DNA of 7,351 bases. Source: a bacterium. Lineage in GTDB: Bacteria > Babelota > Babeliae > Babelales > RVW-14. The translations under genes were made by a program, and so were the position numbers. The stretch is taken from positions 1-7,351 of the forward strand of contig JAHFBS010000044.1 in the NCBI GenBank assembly GCA_023249895.1, given 5' to 3'. The notes under the pieces were generated by a model that worked only from the letters and a program-made list of their open reading frames with translations, searched no databases and was not told the origin of the DNA. Shown one piece after another: positions 1 through 6,300 of this stretch; the first letter of the stretch is position 1, and each line of letters starts with the position of its first letter.

Positions 1-122
1 AAGGCTGTGGATTAAGAAACTACAGCAAAAAGGTTTCGCGCAAGAGAGATTTTGGGAAACTTGCATTGAATAAATTCTGTGCAAAGTGCCGCAAGCACTC
101 ATCCCATAAAGAGACGAAATAA
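1..122 (+). CDS. rpmG: 50S ribosomal protein L33, C-terminal part (cut by window start)
   Basis: L33 is a small zinc-ribbon protein of the large ribosomal subunit. Reading frame 3 is open from the window edge to TAA at 120-122 and gives 39 residues. It begins GCGLRNYS, runs through FCAKCRKHSSHKETK and ends there. The RNY element, the CxxC pair (TGT 78-80, TGC 87-89) and the closing HKETK are hallmarks of L33. The Cys at 6-8 would be the second Cys of the N-terminal CxxC, so this is the zinc-binding (C+) form; the first Cys lies outside the window. About 10-15 N-terminal residues are missing. The stop lies 9 bp before the tRNA-Trp gene, matching the common order tuf-rpmG-trnW-secE-nusG. It was recognised by motif and context from memory, without a database search. 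Frame 2 is also open over part of this stretch but resembles nothing. Confidence 0.9.
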   Translation, partial: GCGLRNYSKKVSRKRDFGKLALNKFCAKCRKHSSHKETK

Positions 123-131
123 TGAAGCGGA

Positions 132-208
132 AGGCCAGTAGCTCTAATTGGTAGAGCAGCGGACTCCAAATCCGCGGGTTGGGGGTTCGAATCCCTCCTG
201 GCCTGCCA
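132..208 (+). tRNA. trnW: tRNA-Trp (anticodon CCA), CCA end encoded
   Basis: A full cloverleaf can be folded by eye. The acceptor stem AGGCCAG (132-138) pairs perfectly with CTGGCCT (198-204). The D stem is GCTC/GAGC (141-144/154-157). The anticodon stem is GCGGA/TCCGC (159-163/171-175) around the loop CTCCAAA, with anticodon CCA at 166-168. The T stem is GGGGG/CCCTC (181-185/193-197, one G-U pair) around TTCGAAT. The discriminator base is G205 and the 3' CCA is encoded at 206-208. Its place between rpmG and secE is the usual one. With 9 bp upstream and 31 bp downstream to neighbouring genes, it is probably cut out of a polycistronic transcript, which is inference. Confidence 0.97.
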
Positions 209-239
209 AAACAAAAATGCCAAATGTGGGGACGCAACA

Positions 240-425
240 ATGAATAAAGCTATTTCCTTCCTCAACGAGGTTAAGGCTGAGCTAAAAAAAGTAACGTGGC
301 CGACGAAAGATGAACTTGTCGGATCGATTATTATTGTCTGCATTTTGGTGGTGGTATTCGCGCTAATACTTGGTGGAATGGATGCAATTTTTACAGCCTT
401 CATCAAGCATTTAACAAGCTTTTAA
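240..425 (+). CDS. secE: Preprotein translocase subunit SecE (short, single-TM form)
   Basis: SecE is the small essential subunit of the SecYEG channel in the inner membrane; it clamps SecY and stabilises it. The 61-residue product has an amphipathic N-terminal helix with the family motif ELKKVTWPTKDEL (residues 14-26). One hydrophobic membrane segment follows at about 29-47 (SIIIVCILVVVFALILGG), then a short tail. This is the single-TM type seen in most bacteria, not the three-TM type of E. coli. The ATG at 240 is preceded by a modest purine-rich GGGGA at 228-232, seven bases away. The gene sits 31 bp after tRNA-Trp and 37 bp before nusG, the near-universal secE-nusG pairing. Confidence 0.97.
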   Translation: MNKAISFLNEVKAELKKVTWPTKDELVGSIIIVCILVVVFALILGGMDAIFTAFIKHLTSF

Positions 426-462
426 CTAGGGTTCTTAAAATTTTTACGTGGTTGGTTAAACA

Positions 463-981
463 ATGAAACGTTGGTATGTCGTCCAGGTTTATACCGGTTT
501 TGAAGATATCGTTAAAAAAGATCTTGAAAAACGGATAATTGAAGAAAGCATGCAAGACATTTTTGGTCAGGTTTTGTTGCCTGCGGGCGAGGTCGTTTCA
601 TTTTTCTCCGACGACAAAACTAAAAAAGAAAAAATTTTCCCAGGTTATCTCCTCGTACAGATGGAGATGACAGGCGATGCGTATCGACTTGTTTCCTCGA
701 CGGCACGCGTGACACGCTTCTTGGGCGGGGAGGTCCCAGTCCCGTTGTCCGATAAAGAGGTAGATCGCATCTTCGCCCAGATGTCAGGTAAACTTGCAGT
801 TCCCCATGAAAAAGCTCCCTTTGTTGTTGGGAACGAAGTTCACATTTCACATGGGCCTTTTGCGGGATTTGTCGGTATTATTGATAAGATCGACGAAGAA
901 CGTGAAAAGCTTACGGTTATGGTCAGCATTTTTGGAAGAATGACTCCCGTAGAACTGGGATTTGATCAGGTCAAGAAATAA
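463..981 (+). CDS. nusG: Transcription termination/antitermination factor NusG
   Basis: NusG binds RNA polymerase through its N-terminal NGN domain and contacts Rho or ribosomal protein S10 through its C-terminal KOW domain, so it controls pausing, Rho termination and transcription-translation coupling. The 172-residue product shows the NGN opening KRWYVVQVYTGFED (2-15) and the conserved FPGYLLVQM (59-67). A linker at about 105-120 leads to the KOW domain, GNEVHISHGPFAGFVGIIDKID at 123-144 (listed here by its ends: G123, G131, F133, G136, G138). It finishes with SIFGRMTPVEL (155-165). The length is close to the 181 of E. coli, without extra domains. The ATG at 463 agrees with the family start, although no strong Shine-Dalgarno is visible, only GG-rich sequence at 449-455. 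It ends 17 bp before rplK. Confidence 0.97.
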   Translation: MKRWYVVQVYTGFEDIVKKDLEKRIIEESMQDIFGQVLLPAGEVVSFFSDDKTKKEKIFPGYLLVQMEMTGDAYRLVSSTARVTRFLGGEVPVPLSDKEVDRIFAQMSGKLAVPHEKAPFVVGNEVHISHGPFAGFVGIIDKIDEEREKLTVMVSIFGRMTPVELGFDQVKK

Positions 982-998
982 TACTTTAGGTAAATAAC

Positions 999-1424
999 AT
1001 GGCTAAAAATATCAAAGCTAAAGTAAAGCTACAGCTTCATGGTGGAGCTGCAACTCCTGCACCACCAGTCGGCTCGATGCTTGGTCAGCATCAAGTCAAT
1101 CTAATGGATTTTTGCAAGAAATTCAACGCCGCAACGGCCACCCGCAAAGGTGAAACGGTTCCTGTTCTCATTACCATCTACACCGACAAGAGTTTTGACT
1201 TTGTTCTCAAAACTCCACCCGTTTCTGAATTGCTGCGCAAAAAAGCAAACATTCAATCCGGCGCCAAAAATCCTGGTAAAGAATCTGCTGGAAACATCAA
1301 GTGGAAAGACATTGAAGAAATTGCCAAGATTAAAATGCCAGACTTGAATGCGGTGGACTTGGAAGCAGCAAAGAAAATAGTTGCTGGAAGTGCACGAAGC
1401 ATGGGACTTTCAGTTGTCGATTGA
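999..1424 (+). CDS. rplK: 50S ribosomal protein L11 (uL11)
   Basis: L11 forms the base of the GTPase-associated stalk on 23S rRNA, where EF-G, EF-Tu and thiopeptide antibiotics act. At 141 residues it has the standard family length. The N-terminal domain (1-70) holds the Pro-rich helix segment PAPPVGSMLGQ (20-30), then VNLMDFCKKFNA (33-44). The hinge KTPPVSELL (71-79) is followed by the rRNA-binding C-terminal domain ending in SARSMGLSVVD. A TTTAGG element (984-989) gives a weak ribosome binding site about nine bases before the ATG. It is 17 bp from nusG and 31 bp from rplA, so all are probably co-transcribed. One oddity is that the normally proline position 26 (PVGPALGQ in E. coli) is Ser here, with Met at 27. 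Confidence 0.97.
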   Translation: MAKNIKAKVKLQLHGGAATPAPPVGSMLGQHQVNLMDFCKKFNAATATRKGETVPVLITIYTDKSFDFVLKTPPVSELLRKKANIQSGAKNPGKESAGNIKWKDIEEIAKIKMPDLNAVDLEAAKKIVAGSARSMGLSVVD

Positions 1425-1455
1425 TATTTCAAAGACAGTAATACATGGACGTGCA

Positions 1456-2154
1456 ATGAGCAAACAAGGAAAAAAACATATACAAGCCAAAGAGAAACTC
1501 GAGGGGGCAAAAGTTACCTCTTGGAATTCAGCTTTGGATTTTGTCGTTAAAAATGCCCATACAAAATTTGATGAATCTGTTGATGCAGACATCATTTTGG
1601 GTATTGACGCTTCTAAGGGTGAGCAAACAGTTCGTGGTTCAGTAATGCTTCCTCATGGTACTGGCAAAAAAATGCGTGTTTTGGTATTTGCAAAAGGTGA
1701 ATACGAAGAACAAGCAAAAAAAGCTGGCGCTGATTATATAGGTGCTGAAGATTTGATAGCAAAAATCGAAGGCGGCTGGTGCGAATTTGAAGCAGCCGTT
1801 GCAACCCCAGATCTTATGGGGCTTGTCGGTCGTGTTGCTAAATTACTCGGCCCTCGCGGATTACTCCCTAATAAAAAGGTCGGCACAGTTACCTTTGATA
1901 TTGCAGGTATCGTTGCAGATCTTAAAAAGGGACGCGTTTCATTCAGAAACGATAAAGGCGGCGTGGTTCATGCCCCTTTTGGTAAAGTTTCTTTTGGAGC
2001 TGCCAAGCTCACCGAAAATCTCGCAGCATTGATTCAGGCATTGAGAGCCACAAGACCCCCAACAGCTAAAGGTAAATTCATCAAGAAAATCGTTATTTCA
2101 TCAACGATGGGTGTTGGTATTTCAATCAATCCTGATGAAGCAGCACAAGATTAA
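1456..2154 (+). CDS. rplA: 50S ribosomal protein L1 (uL1)
   Basis: L1 builds the mobile stalk next to the ribosomal E site and in many bacteria represses translation of its own L11-L1 mRNA. The 232-residue product matches the family: LGIDASKGEQTVRG (48-61), VMLPHGTGKK (63-72), the RNA-binding signature LGPRGLLPNKKVGTVT (131-146) and the C-terminal ISSTMGVGISI (214-224). The ATG at 1456 was chosen because its sequence MSKQGKKHIQAKEKL lines up with the E. coli N-terminus and gives a normal length. A start further upstream, back to 1381, would overlap rplK by 44 bp and add 25 residues unlike L1. The ribosome binding site is poor (GGA at 1447-1449). I could not see a clear L1-binding mRNA mimic near the start of rplK, so autoregulation is unproven here. 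Confidence 0.95.
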   Translation: MSKQGKKHIQAKEKLEGAKVTSWNSALDFVVKNAHTKFDESVDADIILGIDASKGEQTVRGSVMLPHGTGKKMRVLVFAKGEYEEQAKKAGADYIGAEDLIAKIEGGWCEFEAAVATPDLMGLVGRVAKLLGPRGLLPNKKVGTVTFDIAGIVADLKKGRVSFRNDKGGVVHAPFGKVSFGAAKLTENLAALIQALRATRPPTAKGKFIKKIVISSTMGVGISINPDEAAQD

Positions 2155-2172
2155 ACGAACAAGGGAAAATCC

Positions 2173-2700
2173 ATGAATCGCCAACAAAAAGAACAGATTG
2201 TCGTTGATCTTCGTCAGATGATGACCGAAGCCCAAGCAACTTTCTTGGTAAACTACAAAGGGCTTACGGTTGCTTCGCTGCAACAACTCAGACGCACTTT
2301 GCATACGGGCGGCAATAAACTTCGTGTTGCAAAAGCAACTCTTATGCAAAAAGCAGCTCAAGATATCGCCGGTGCTCCAAGCTTTTCTGAATCCTTCAAG
2401 GACCAGGTTGGTTTGGTTTTTGCGAAAAGCGATGTTTCTGGGGCAGCAAAACAGCTGATGGCTTTTGCCAAAGACAATCAACTACTCCAAGTAATTGCTG
2501 GTTTTTATGAAACCCGCGTACTTGGCCCTGAAGAGCTCAAATTTCTTGCCTCATTACCTTCTCGTGATGTCTTGATCGCCCAGATGCTTGGGACGTTACA
2601 AGCTCCGATGACCTCAACAGTACGCATTTTGTACATGCTTATTGCTCGTTTGGTCATTGTTTTGAAGGAAATTGAGAAGAAACAAGCCGGAAATCAGTAG
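2173..2700 (+). CDS. rplJ: 50S ribosomal protein L10 (uL10), long C-terminal helix form
   Basis: L10 anchors the L7/L12 dimers to the ribosome. The 175-residue product has the typical N-terminal rRNA-binding domain: QQKEQIVVDL at 4-13, FLVNYKGLTV at 24-33, LRRTLHTGGNKLRVAKATL at 39-57 and FVxx-like VGLVFA at 79-84. It ends in a helix beginning after LP at 128-129. From that LP to the C-terminus there are 46 residues, against about 35 in E. coli L10 and about 44 in Thermotoga maritima L10 as I recall them. The end (RLVIVLKEIEKK) resembles the Thermotoga end. This predicts three L12 dimers instead of two. AAGGGA at 2160-2165 is a good ribosome binding site. The gene starts 18 bp after rplA, so the L10 leader RNA usually found upstream is absent. 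Confidence 0.96.
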   Translation: MNRQQKEQIVVDLRQMMTEAQATFLVNYKGLTVASLQQLRRTLHTGGNKLRVAKATLMQKAAQDIAGAPSFSESFKDQVGLVFAKSDVSGAAKQLMAFAKDNQLLQVIAGFYETRVLGPEELKFLASLPSRDVLIAQMLGTLQAPMTSTVRILYMLIARLVIVLKEIEKKQAGNQ

Positions 2701-2727
2701 GCAGGCATGCAAATTTGTGGTAGATTA

Positions 2728-2766
2728 AGCAATATTTGCTGTTTTTCTCGGGGGTTTCTGAGTTTT
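2728..2766 (+). terminator. Weak terminator-like or attenuator region after rplJ
   Basis: Two small stems lie just downstream of the rplJ stop. AGCAA/TTGCT (2728-2732/2736-2740, 3-base loop) is followed by GTTTTT. CTCGG/CTGAG (2747-2751/2758-2762, one G-U pair, 6-base loop) is followed by TTTT. Each stem is only 5 bp and AU- or GU-containing, so at most partial termination is expected. This is a by-eye fold and could be chance. Confidence 0.3.
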
Positions 2767-2805
2767 AAAACGCAAAAAGTACATAAAAATAGTGAAAATA
2801 AGAAC

Positions 2806-2811
2806 TATAAT
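2806..2811 (+). promoter_or_regulatory. Candidate -10 box (TATAAT) for an rplL promoter
   Basis: A perfect TATAAT lies in the 141-bp gap between rplJ and rplL, 30 bp before the rplL start, in an A-rich stretch (2764-2815). No good TTGACA lies 16-18 bp upstream; the best-spaced hexamers (around 2782-2788) are AT-rich without a match. A transcript would begin near 2817-2819 and leave a leader of about 25 bases containing the strong ribosome binding site. AT-rich DNA yields chance TATAAT, so this is a candidate only. Confidence 0.45.
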
Positions 2812-2828
2812 TAAACGCTGTTGGTTAT

Positions 2829-2834
2829 AAGGAG
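2829..2834 (+). promoter_or_regulatory. Strong Shine-Dalgarno AAGGAG deciding the rplL start
   Basis: AAGGAG sits seven bases before the ATG at 2842. It is the best ribosome binding site in the window and fixes that ATG as the start, rejecting an upstream TTG at 2821. High translation of L12 is expected because the ribosome carries several L12 copies per L10. Confidence 0.85.
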
Positions 2835-2841
2835 TCACTTC

Positions 2842-3222
2842 ATGTCATCAACAAAAGTTGTCGACGAAATAAAAAAAATGACGGTTATGGAGCTTGCTGA
2901 GCTCATCAAGACACTCGAAACAACCTTTGGTGTCTCAGCCGCAGCCCCTGTTGCTGCAGCCCCTGTTGCAACAGCCGCCGCAGCTCCTGCTGCCGCAGCC
3001 GCCGAAGAAAAGAACGAATATAAAGTTACACTCAAAGAAGCTGGCGCAAGTAAAATTAACGTCATCAAAGCTCTTCGTGCAGTAACTTCGCTCGCTTTGG
3101 GCGCAGCAAAAGAAGCAGTTGAAAATACTCCTTTTGTTATAGCTGAAGCAGCTCCAAAAGAAGAAGCTCAAAAAATCAAAAAAGAACTTGAAGCAGCAGG
3201 CGCCAAGGTTGAACTTGCCTAA
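2842..3222 (+). CDS. rplL: 50S ribosomal protein L7/L12 (bL12)
   Basis: L12 is the multi-copy stalk protein that recruits and activates the translational GTPases. The 126-residue product has an N-terminal dimerisation domain that binds L10 (1-31, [14 protein letters not shown] then FGVSAAA). A long Ala/Pro hinge (32-54) contains two AAPVA repeats. The globular C-terminal domain runs from about 57 to 126 ([21 protein letters not shown], then [20 protein letters not shown]). K71, I75, K76, R79 and K90, counterparts of E. coli K65, I69, K70, R73 and K84, are kept. The usual GLGLKEAK motif reads SLALGAAK (83-90), so two glycines and a Lys-Glu pair of the factor-binding face are changed. The start is set by AAGGAG. 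The gene is flanked by unusually long gaps of 141 and 134 bp, which suggests separate control. Confidence 0.96.
   Translation: MSSTKVVDEIKKMTVMELAELIKTLETTFGVSAAAPVAAAPVATAAAAPAAAAAEEKNEYKVTLKEAGASKINVIKALRAVTSLALGAAKEAVENTPFVIAEAAPKEEAQKIKKELEAAGAKVELA
2941..2970 (+). repeat. 15-bp tandem direct repeat in the L12 hinge
   Basis: GCAGCCCCTGTTGCT (2941-2955) is followed at once by GCAGCCCCTGTTGCA (2956-2970), 14 of 15 bases identical, in frame. It encodes AAPVA twice in the flexible Ala/Pro hinge. The near identity at the DNA level, synonymous sites included, suggests a recent slippage or duplication event that lengthened the hinge. Confidence 0.85.
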
Positions 3223-3250
3223 AGGCGATTTGCAAACGCAAAGTTTGTTT

Positions 3251-3286
3251 AATGGATACCGTTTATAAATATAAGCGGTATCCATT
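3251..3286 (+). terminator. Strong hairpin in the rplL-rpoB gap, probable attenuator or processing site
   Basis: AATGGATACCGTTTAT (3251-3266) pairs with ATAAGCGGTATCCATT (3271-3286) along 16 bp with a single G-U pair, around the tetraloop AAAT. The sequence after it (TTAGTTTCTTC) is only moderately T-rich, so termination is likely partial. In E. coli the rplL-rpoB interval is known to hold an attenuator and an RNase III site, which lower rpoBC output relative to the ribosomal genes. Position and shape here fit the same role. That role is inference; the pairing is directly visible. Confidence 0.7.
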
Positions 3287-3344
3287 TAGTTTCTTCAGAA
3301 TGGGGCGCATTGCGTTGTACCGGTAAGTGGTGTGTTTACGCGAC

Positions 3345-3349
3345 GGGAG
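3345..3349 (+). promoter_or_regulatory. Ribosome binding site deciding the rpoB start
   Basis: GGGAG lies seven bases before ATG 3357. An in-frame TGA occupies 3354-3356, immediately before the ATG, so no longer N-terminus is possible. Confidence 0.8.
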
Positions 3350-3356
3350 CAGTTGA

Positions 3357-6300
3357 ATGTCTGTGTTTGATAGAGGTAAGGGTCTTATACGAAAATCTTT
3401 TGGCAAAATCAAGGAGGTTGTTTCTCTACCAAACCTCATTGAGGTACAATCGAAGTCGTTCAACGATTTCGTACAGCTCGATTGTATTCCATCAGAAAGG
3501 GAACACATAGGGCTCGAAAAAGTATTTCGTGACACGTTCCCCATTGAACACAATGAACGTATTTCCCTTGAATATGTTAGTTATGAATTGGGTGATTGGG
3601 CATGTATTTGCGGTCAGTTGACCGGCATTCAAAATCGTTATAAATGGACATGTTCATCGTGTAAAAAAAGTGGCTGTGGACGCTTAGCTAAGGGCAAAAA
3701 CTGTCCTCATTGCAAAGAACCAAACGCAGCGTATATCCATTGTAAACGATGCTTTTCACGCGTATCTATCAAAGTGCCTGCCACTGTTGATGAATGCCGT
3801 TATAGCGGAAGAACATTTTCGCTACCACTCAAAGTAAAAATGCAACTCATTAGTTGGGATATCGATCCTAAGACTGAACAAAAAGTCGTTCGCGATATCA
3901 AAGAACAAGACGTATTCTTTTGCGACCTTCCTGTCATGGTCGATTTATACGAAGATGACAACGGAACATTCCACTTGGGCAGTCAGGGTACCTTCCTTAT
4001 CAATGGCGTCGACCGTGTTGTCGTCAGCCAAATTCACCGTGCCCCTGGCGTTATGTTCACTTTAAGCAAAAAAACTAAAGATTTCCGCGGTCAACCATAT
4101 CATATTGCACGATTGATTCCTGGTCGTGGTTCATGGCTTGATTTTGAATTTGACCACAATGACGTCATTTATGTTCGTATCGACAAAAAGAAAAAGATGC
4201 TTGCAACCACATTTCTGCAAGCAATTGGCGTCGAAAAGAACTCTATTCTTTCATTGTTCTACAATTTTGATGTTATCGATATTCGTGACGGCAAATTTAG
4301 CCGTAAAATAACTCCTGATCTTATTGGACAGCGACTTGAAGCTGGCTCTCTTCCTAAAGAAATTGAGGATAAATTTAACATTGGACAGCGTTTAACTAAG
4401 GCCCATCTTGATAAATTGGCCAAAGAAGGTGTTAAAACCCTCACTGTTCGTAAAGCAAGCTTACAAGGTCGCATAGCAGCTCAGGACATTATTCTTCCCA
4501 AAACCGGTGAGATTGTTGCTACCTTGGGTAGTGAACTTACTGAAGAAATTATTGAACAACTCGAAGCGTGCAACGGCCTTTCTTTTAAATTGATTCAGTC
4601 GTCTGGGTACGCAGTACAACCAACAATGGCTCTCACTTTCGCACAAGATGACGCTTCAACAAAAGAAGAAGCTCTTAAAGAAATGTACATTAAGCTTAAA
4701 CCGGGCGATATTCCCGCTATCAAGGTAATGGAAGAATACATTTCGAATCTGTTCTTCAATTCACGTTTTTACGATTTAACTATTGTTGGTCGTATTCGCA
4801 CTAATCGCAAACTTGGCTTATCAATTAGCGAAAAGAACACCAGCTTAACCAAAGAAGATATCATCGCAACGCTCAAGTACCTGATCGGACTTAAAGAACG
4901 CAGCGAAGGCGAACTTGACGATATTGATCATTTGGGAAACCGCTGCGTAAGACTTGTTGGCGAACTTCTTCAAAACCAGCTTTACATTGGTTTTGCACGT
5001 ATTGAGCGCATCGTCAAAGAACGCTTTAGACTTCAAGAAAACTATGCCTCGTTAATGCCTTATGATTTCTTGAACGTTCGTCCACTCGCAGCAGTATTGC
5101 GTGAGTTCTTTGGAACCGGACAACTTTCTCAGTTCATGGATCAAACTAACCCACTTGCAGAGATGGCTCATAAACGTCGTCTTTCTGCTCTTGGACCTGG
5201 TGGTATTACACGTGAACGCGCAACATTTGAAGTTCGTGACGTTCATACTTCCCACTATGGAAGAATTTGTCCTATCGAAACGCCTGAAGGACAAAATATC
5301 GGTTTGATTTCATCTCTTTCAACCTACGCTCGCGTTAATGAGCTTGGTTTTATTGAAACTCCTTATCATCCAGTAGAAAAAAATGTCGTTAAAGACGAAA
5401 TCAAATATCTTGATGCCTTTGAAGAATTGGGCAAAAAGATAGCACAGGCAACAACGCCTGTTGATAATGCGCATCATCTTGAAGGACAAAAAGTCCTGGT
5501 TCGTGAAGATGGCAACATTCTTACGACCAGTGTCGATGATGTTAATTATCTTGATGCATCTCCAAAACAGATTTTCTCAGTTCCTGCCGCATTGATTCCA
5601 TTCCTTGAGCACGATGACGCAAACCGAGCTCTTATGGGATCTAACATGCAACGACAAGCAGTTCCCCTGATTAAATGTCAGGCTCCGCTTGTTGGCACTG
5701 GACTTGAGCGCGAACTTGGATCGCTCGAAGGCGCCGTTGTCAGTGCTCGCACTGCAGGAACCGTCGTTTATGTTTCAGCTGAAAAGATCATTGTTCGAAT
5801 TTCTGATGAAAATATCAGTGAAACCGAATGGCTCTCACGTCCTGTTGACATTTATTACCTCAAGAAATTTGCACGCTCAAGTCACAACACCTGGATTCAT
5901 TTCAATCCAATTGTTGTGGTTGGCGATGTTATTAAAAAAGGCGATCTTCTTGCCTGTGGCGCTGCAACCAACAATGGTGAGTTAGCGCTCGGAAGCAACG
6001 TTCTTGTTGCCTTCATGCCATGGCAGGGTTACAACTACGAAGACGCAATCGTTGTCAGCAAGCGACTTGTCGCTGATGATATTTTCTCATCAGTACACGT
6101 CGAAGAATTCATTGTTGAAGCACGCGAAACTAAACTCGGTGCAGAAGAAATCACGCGCGATATTCCAAATATCCCTGAAAAAGACCTTGTCGCTCTTGAT
6201 GAAGACGGTATTGTAAAAATCGGTACCAGAGTCAAACCAGGTGATATTTTGGTAGGTAAAGTAACGCTTAAAGGTGACGTACAAGTGTCTCCTGAAGAGA

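Noticed and set aside
2..73. Frame-2 open stretch as the end of an upstream gene
   Set aside because: Frame 3 over the same bases encodes a clear L33 ending; the frame-2 peptide matches nothing I recognise.
85..99. Small AGTGC/GCACT hairpin before the tRNA
   Set aside because: It lies inside the rpmG coding sequence, has only 5 bp and no T-run.
20..406. 128-codon minus-strand frame across the L33 end, the tRNA and secE
   Set aside because: It runs antisense through a tRNA and a well-supported gene; its product has no recognisable feature.
1381..1455. Longer rplA start upstream of ATG 1456, overlapping rplK
   Set aside because: The extra 25 residues do not resemble L1 and overlap the rplK coding end; the ATG at 1456 gives the usual L1 length and N-terminus.
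1445..1459. Four-codon mini-ORF (ATG GAC GTG CAA TGA) overlapping the rplA start
   Set aside because: It has no ribosome binding site and is short enough to occur by chance; translational coupling from it cannot be supported.
2821..2841. TTG start for rplL at 2821
   Set aside because: AAGGAG at 2829-2834 lies downstream of it and is ideally spaced for ATG 2842, which also matches the family N-terminus.
2935..3285. Minus-strand Cys/Gly-rich frames opposite rplL
   Set aside because: The composition is the reverse complement of Ala codons in the L12 hinge; these are shadows.
3310..3338. Possible rpoB promoter (TTGCGT ... TGTTTA, 17-bp spacing)
   Set aside because: The -10 match is poor; nothing supports it beyond chance.
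5112..5192. Rifampicin-resistance substitutions in RpoB
   Set aside because: All main contact residues (E. coli Q513, D516, H526, R529, S531, L533 equivalents) are wild type.
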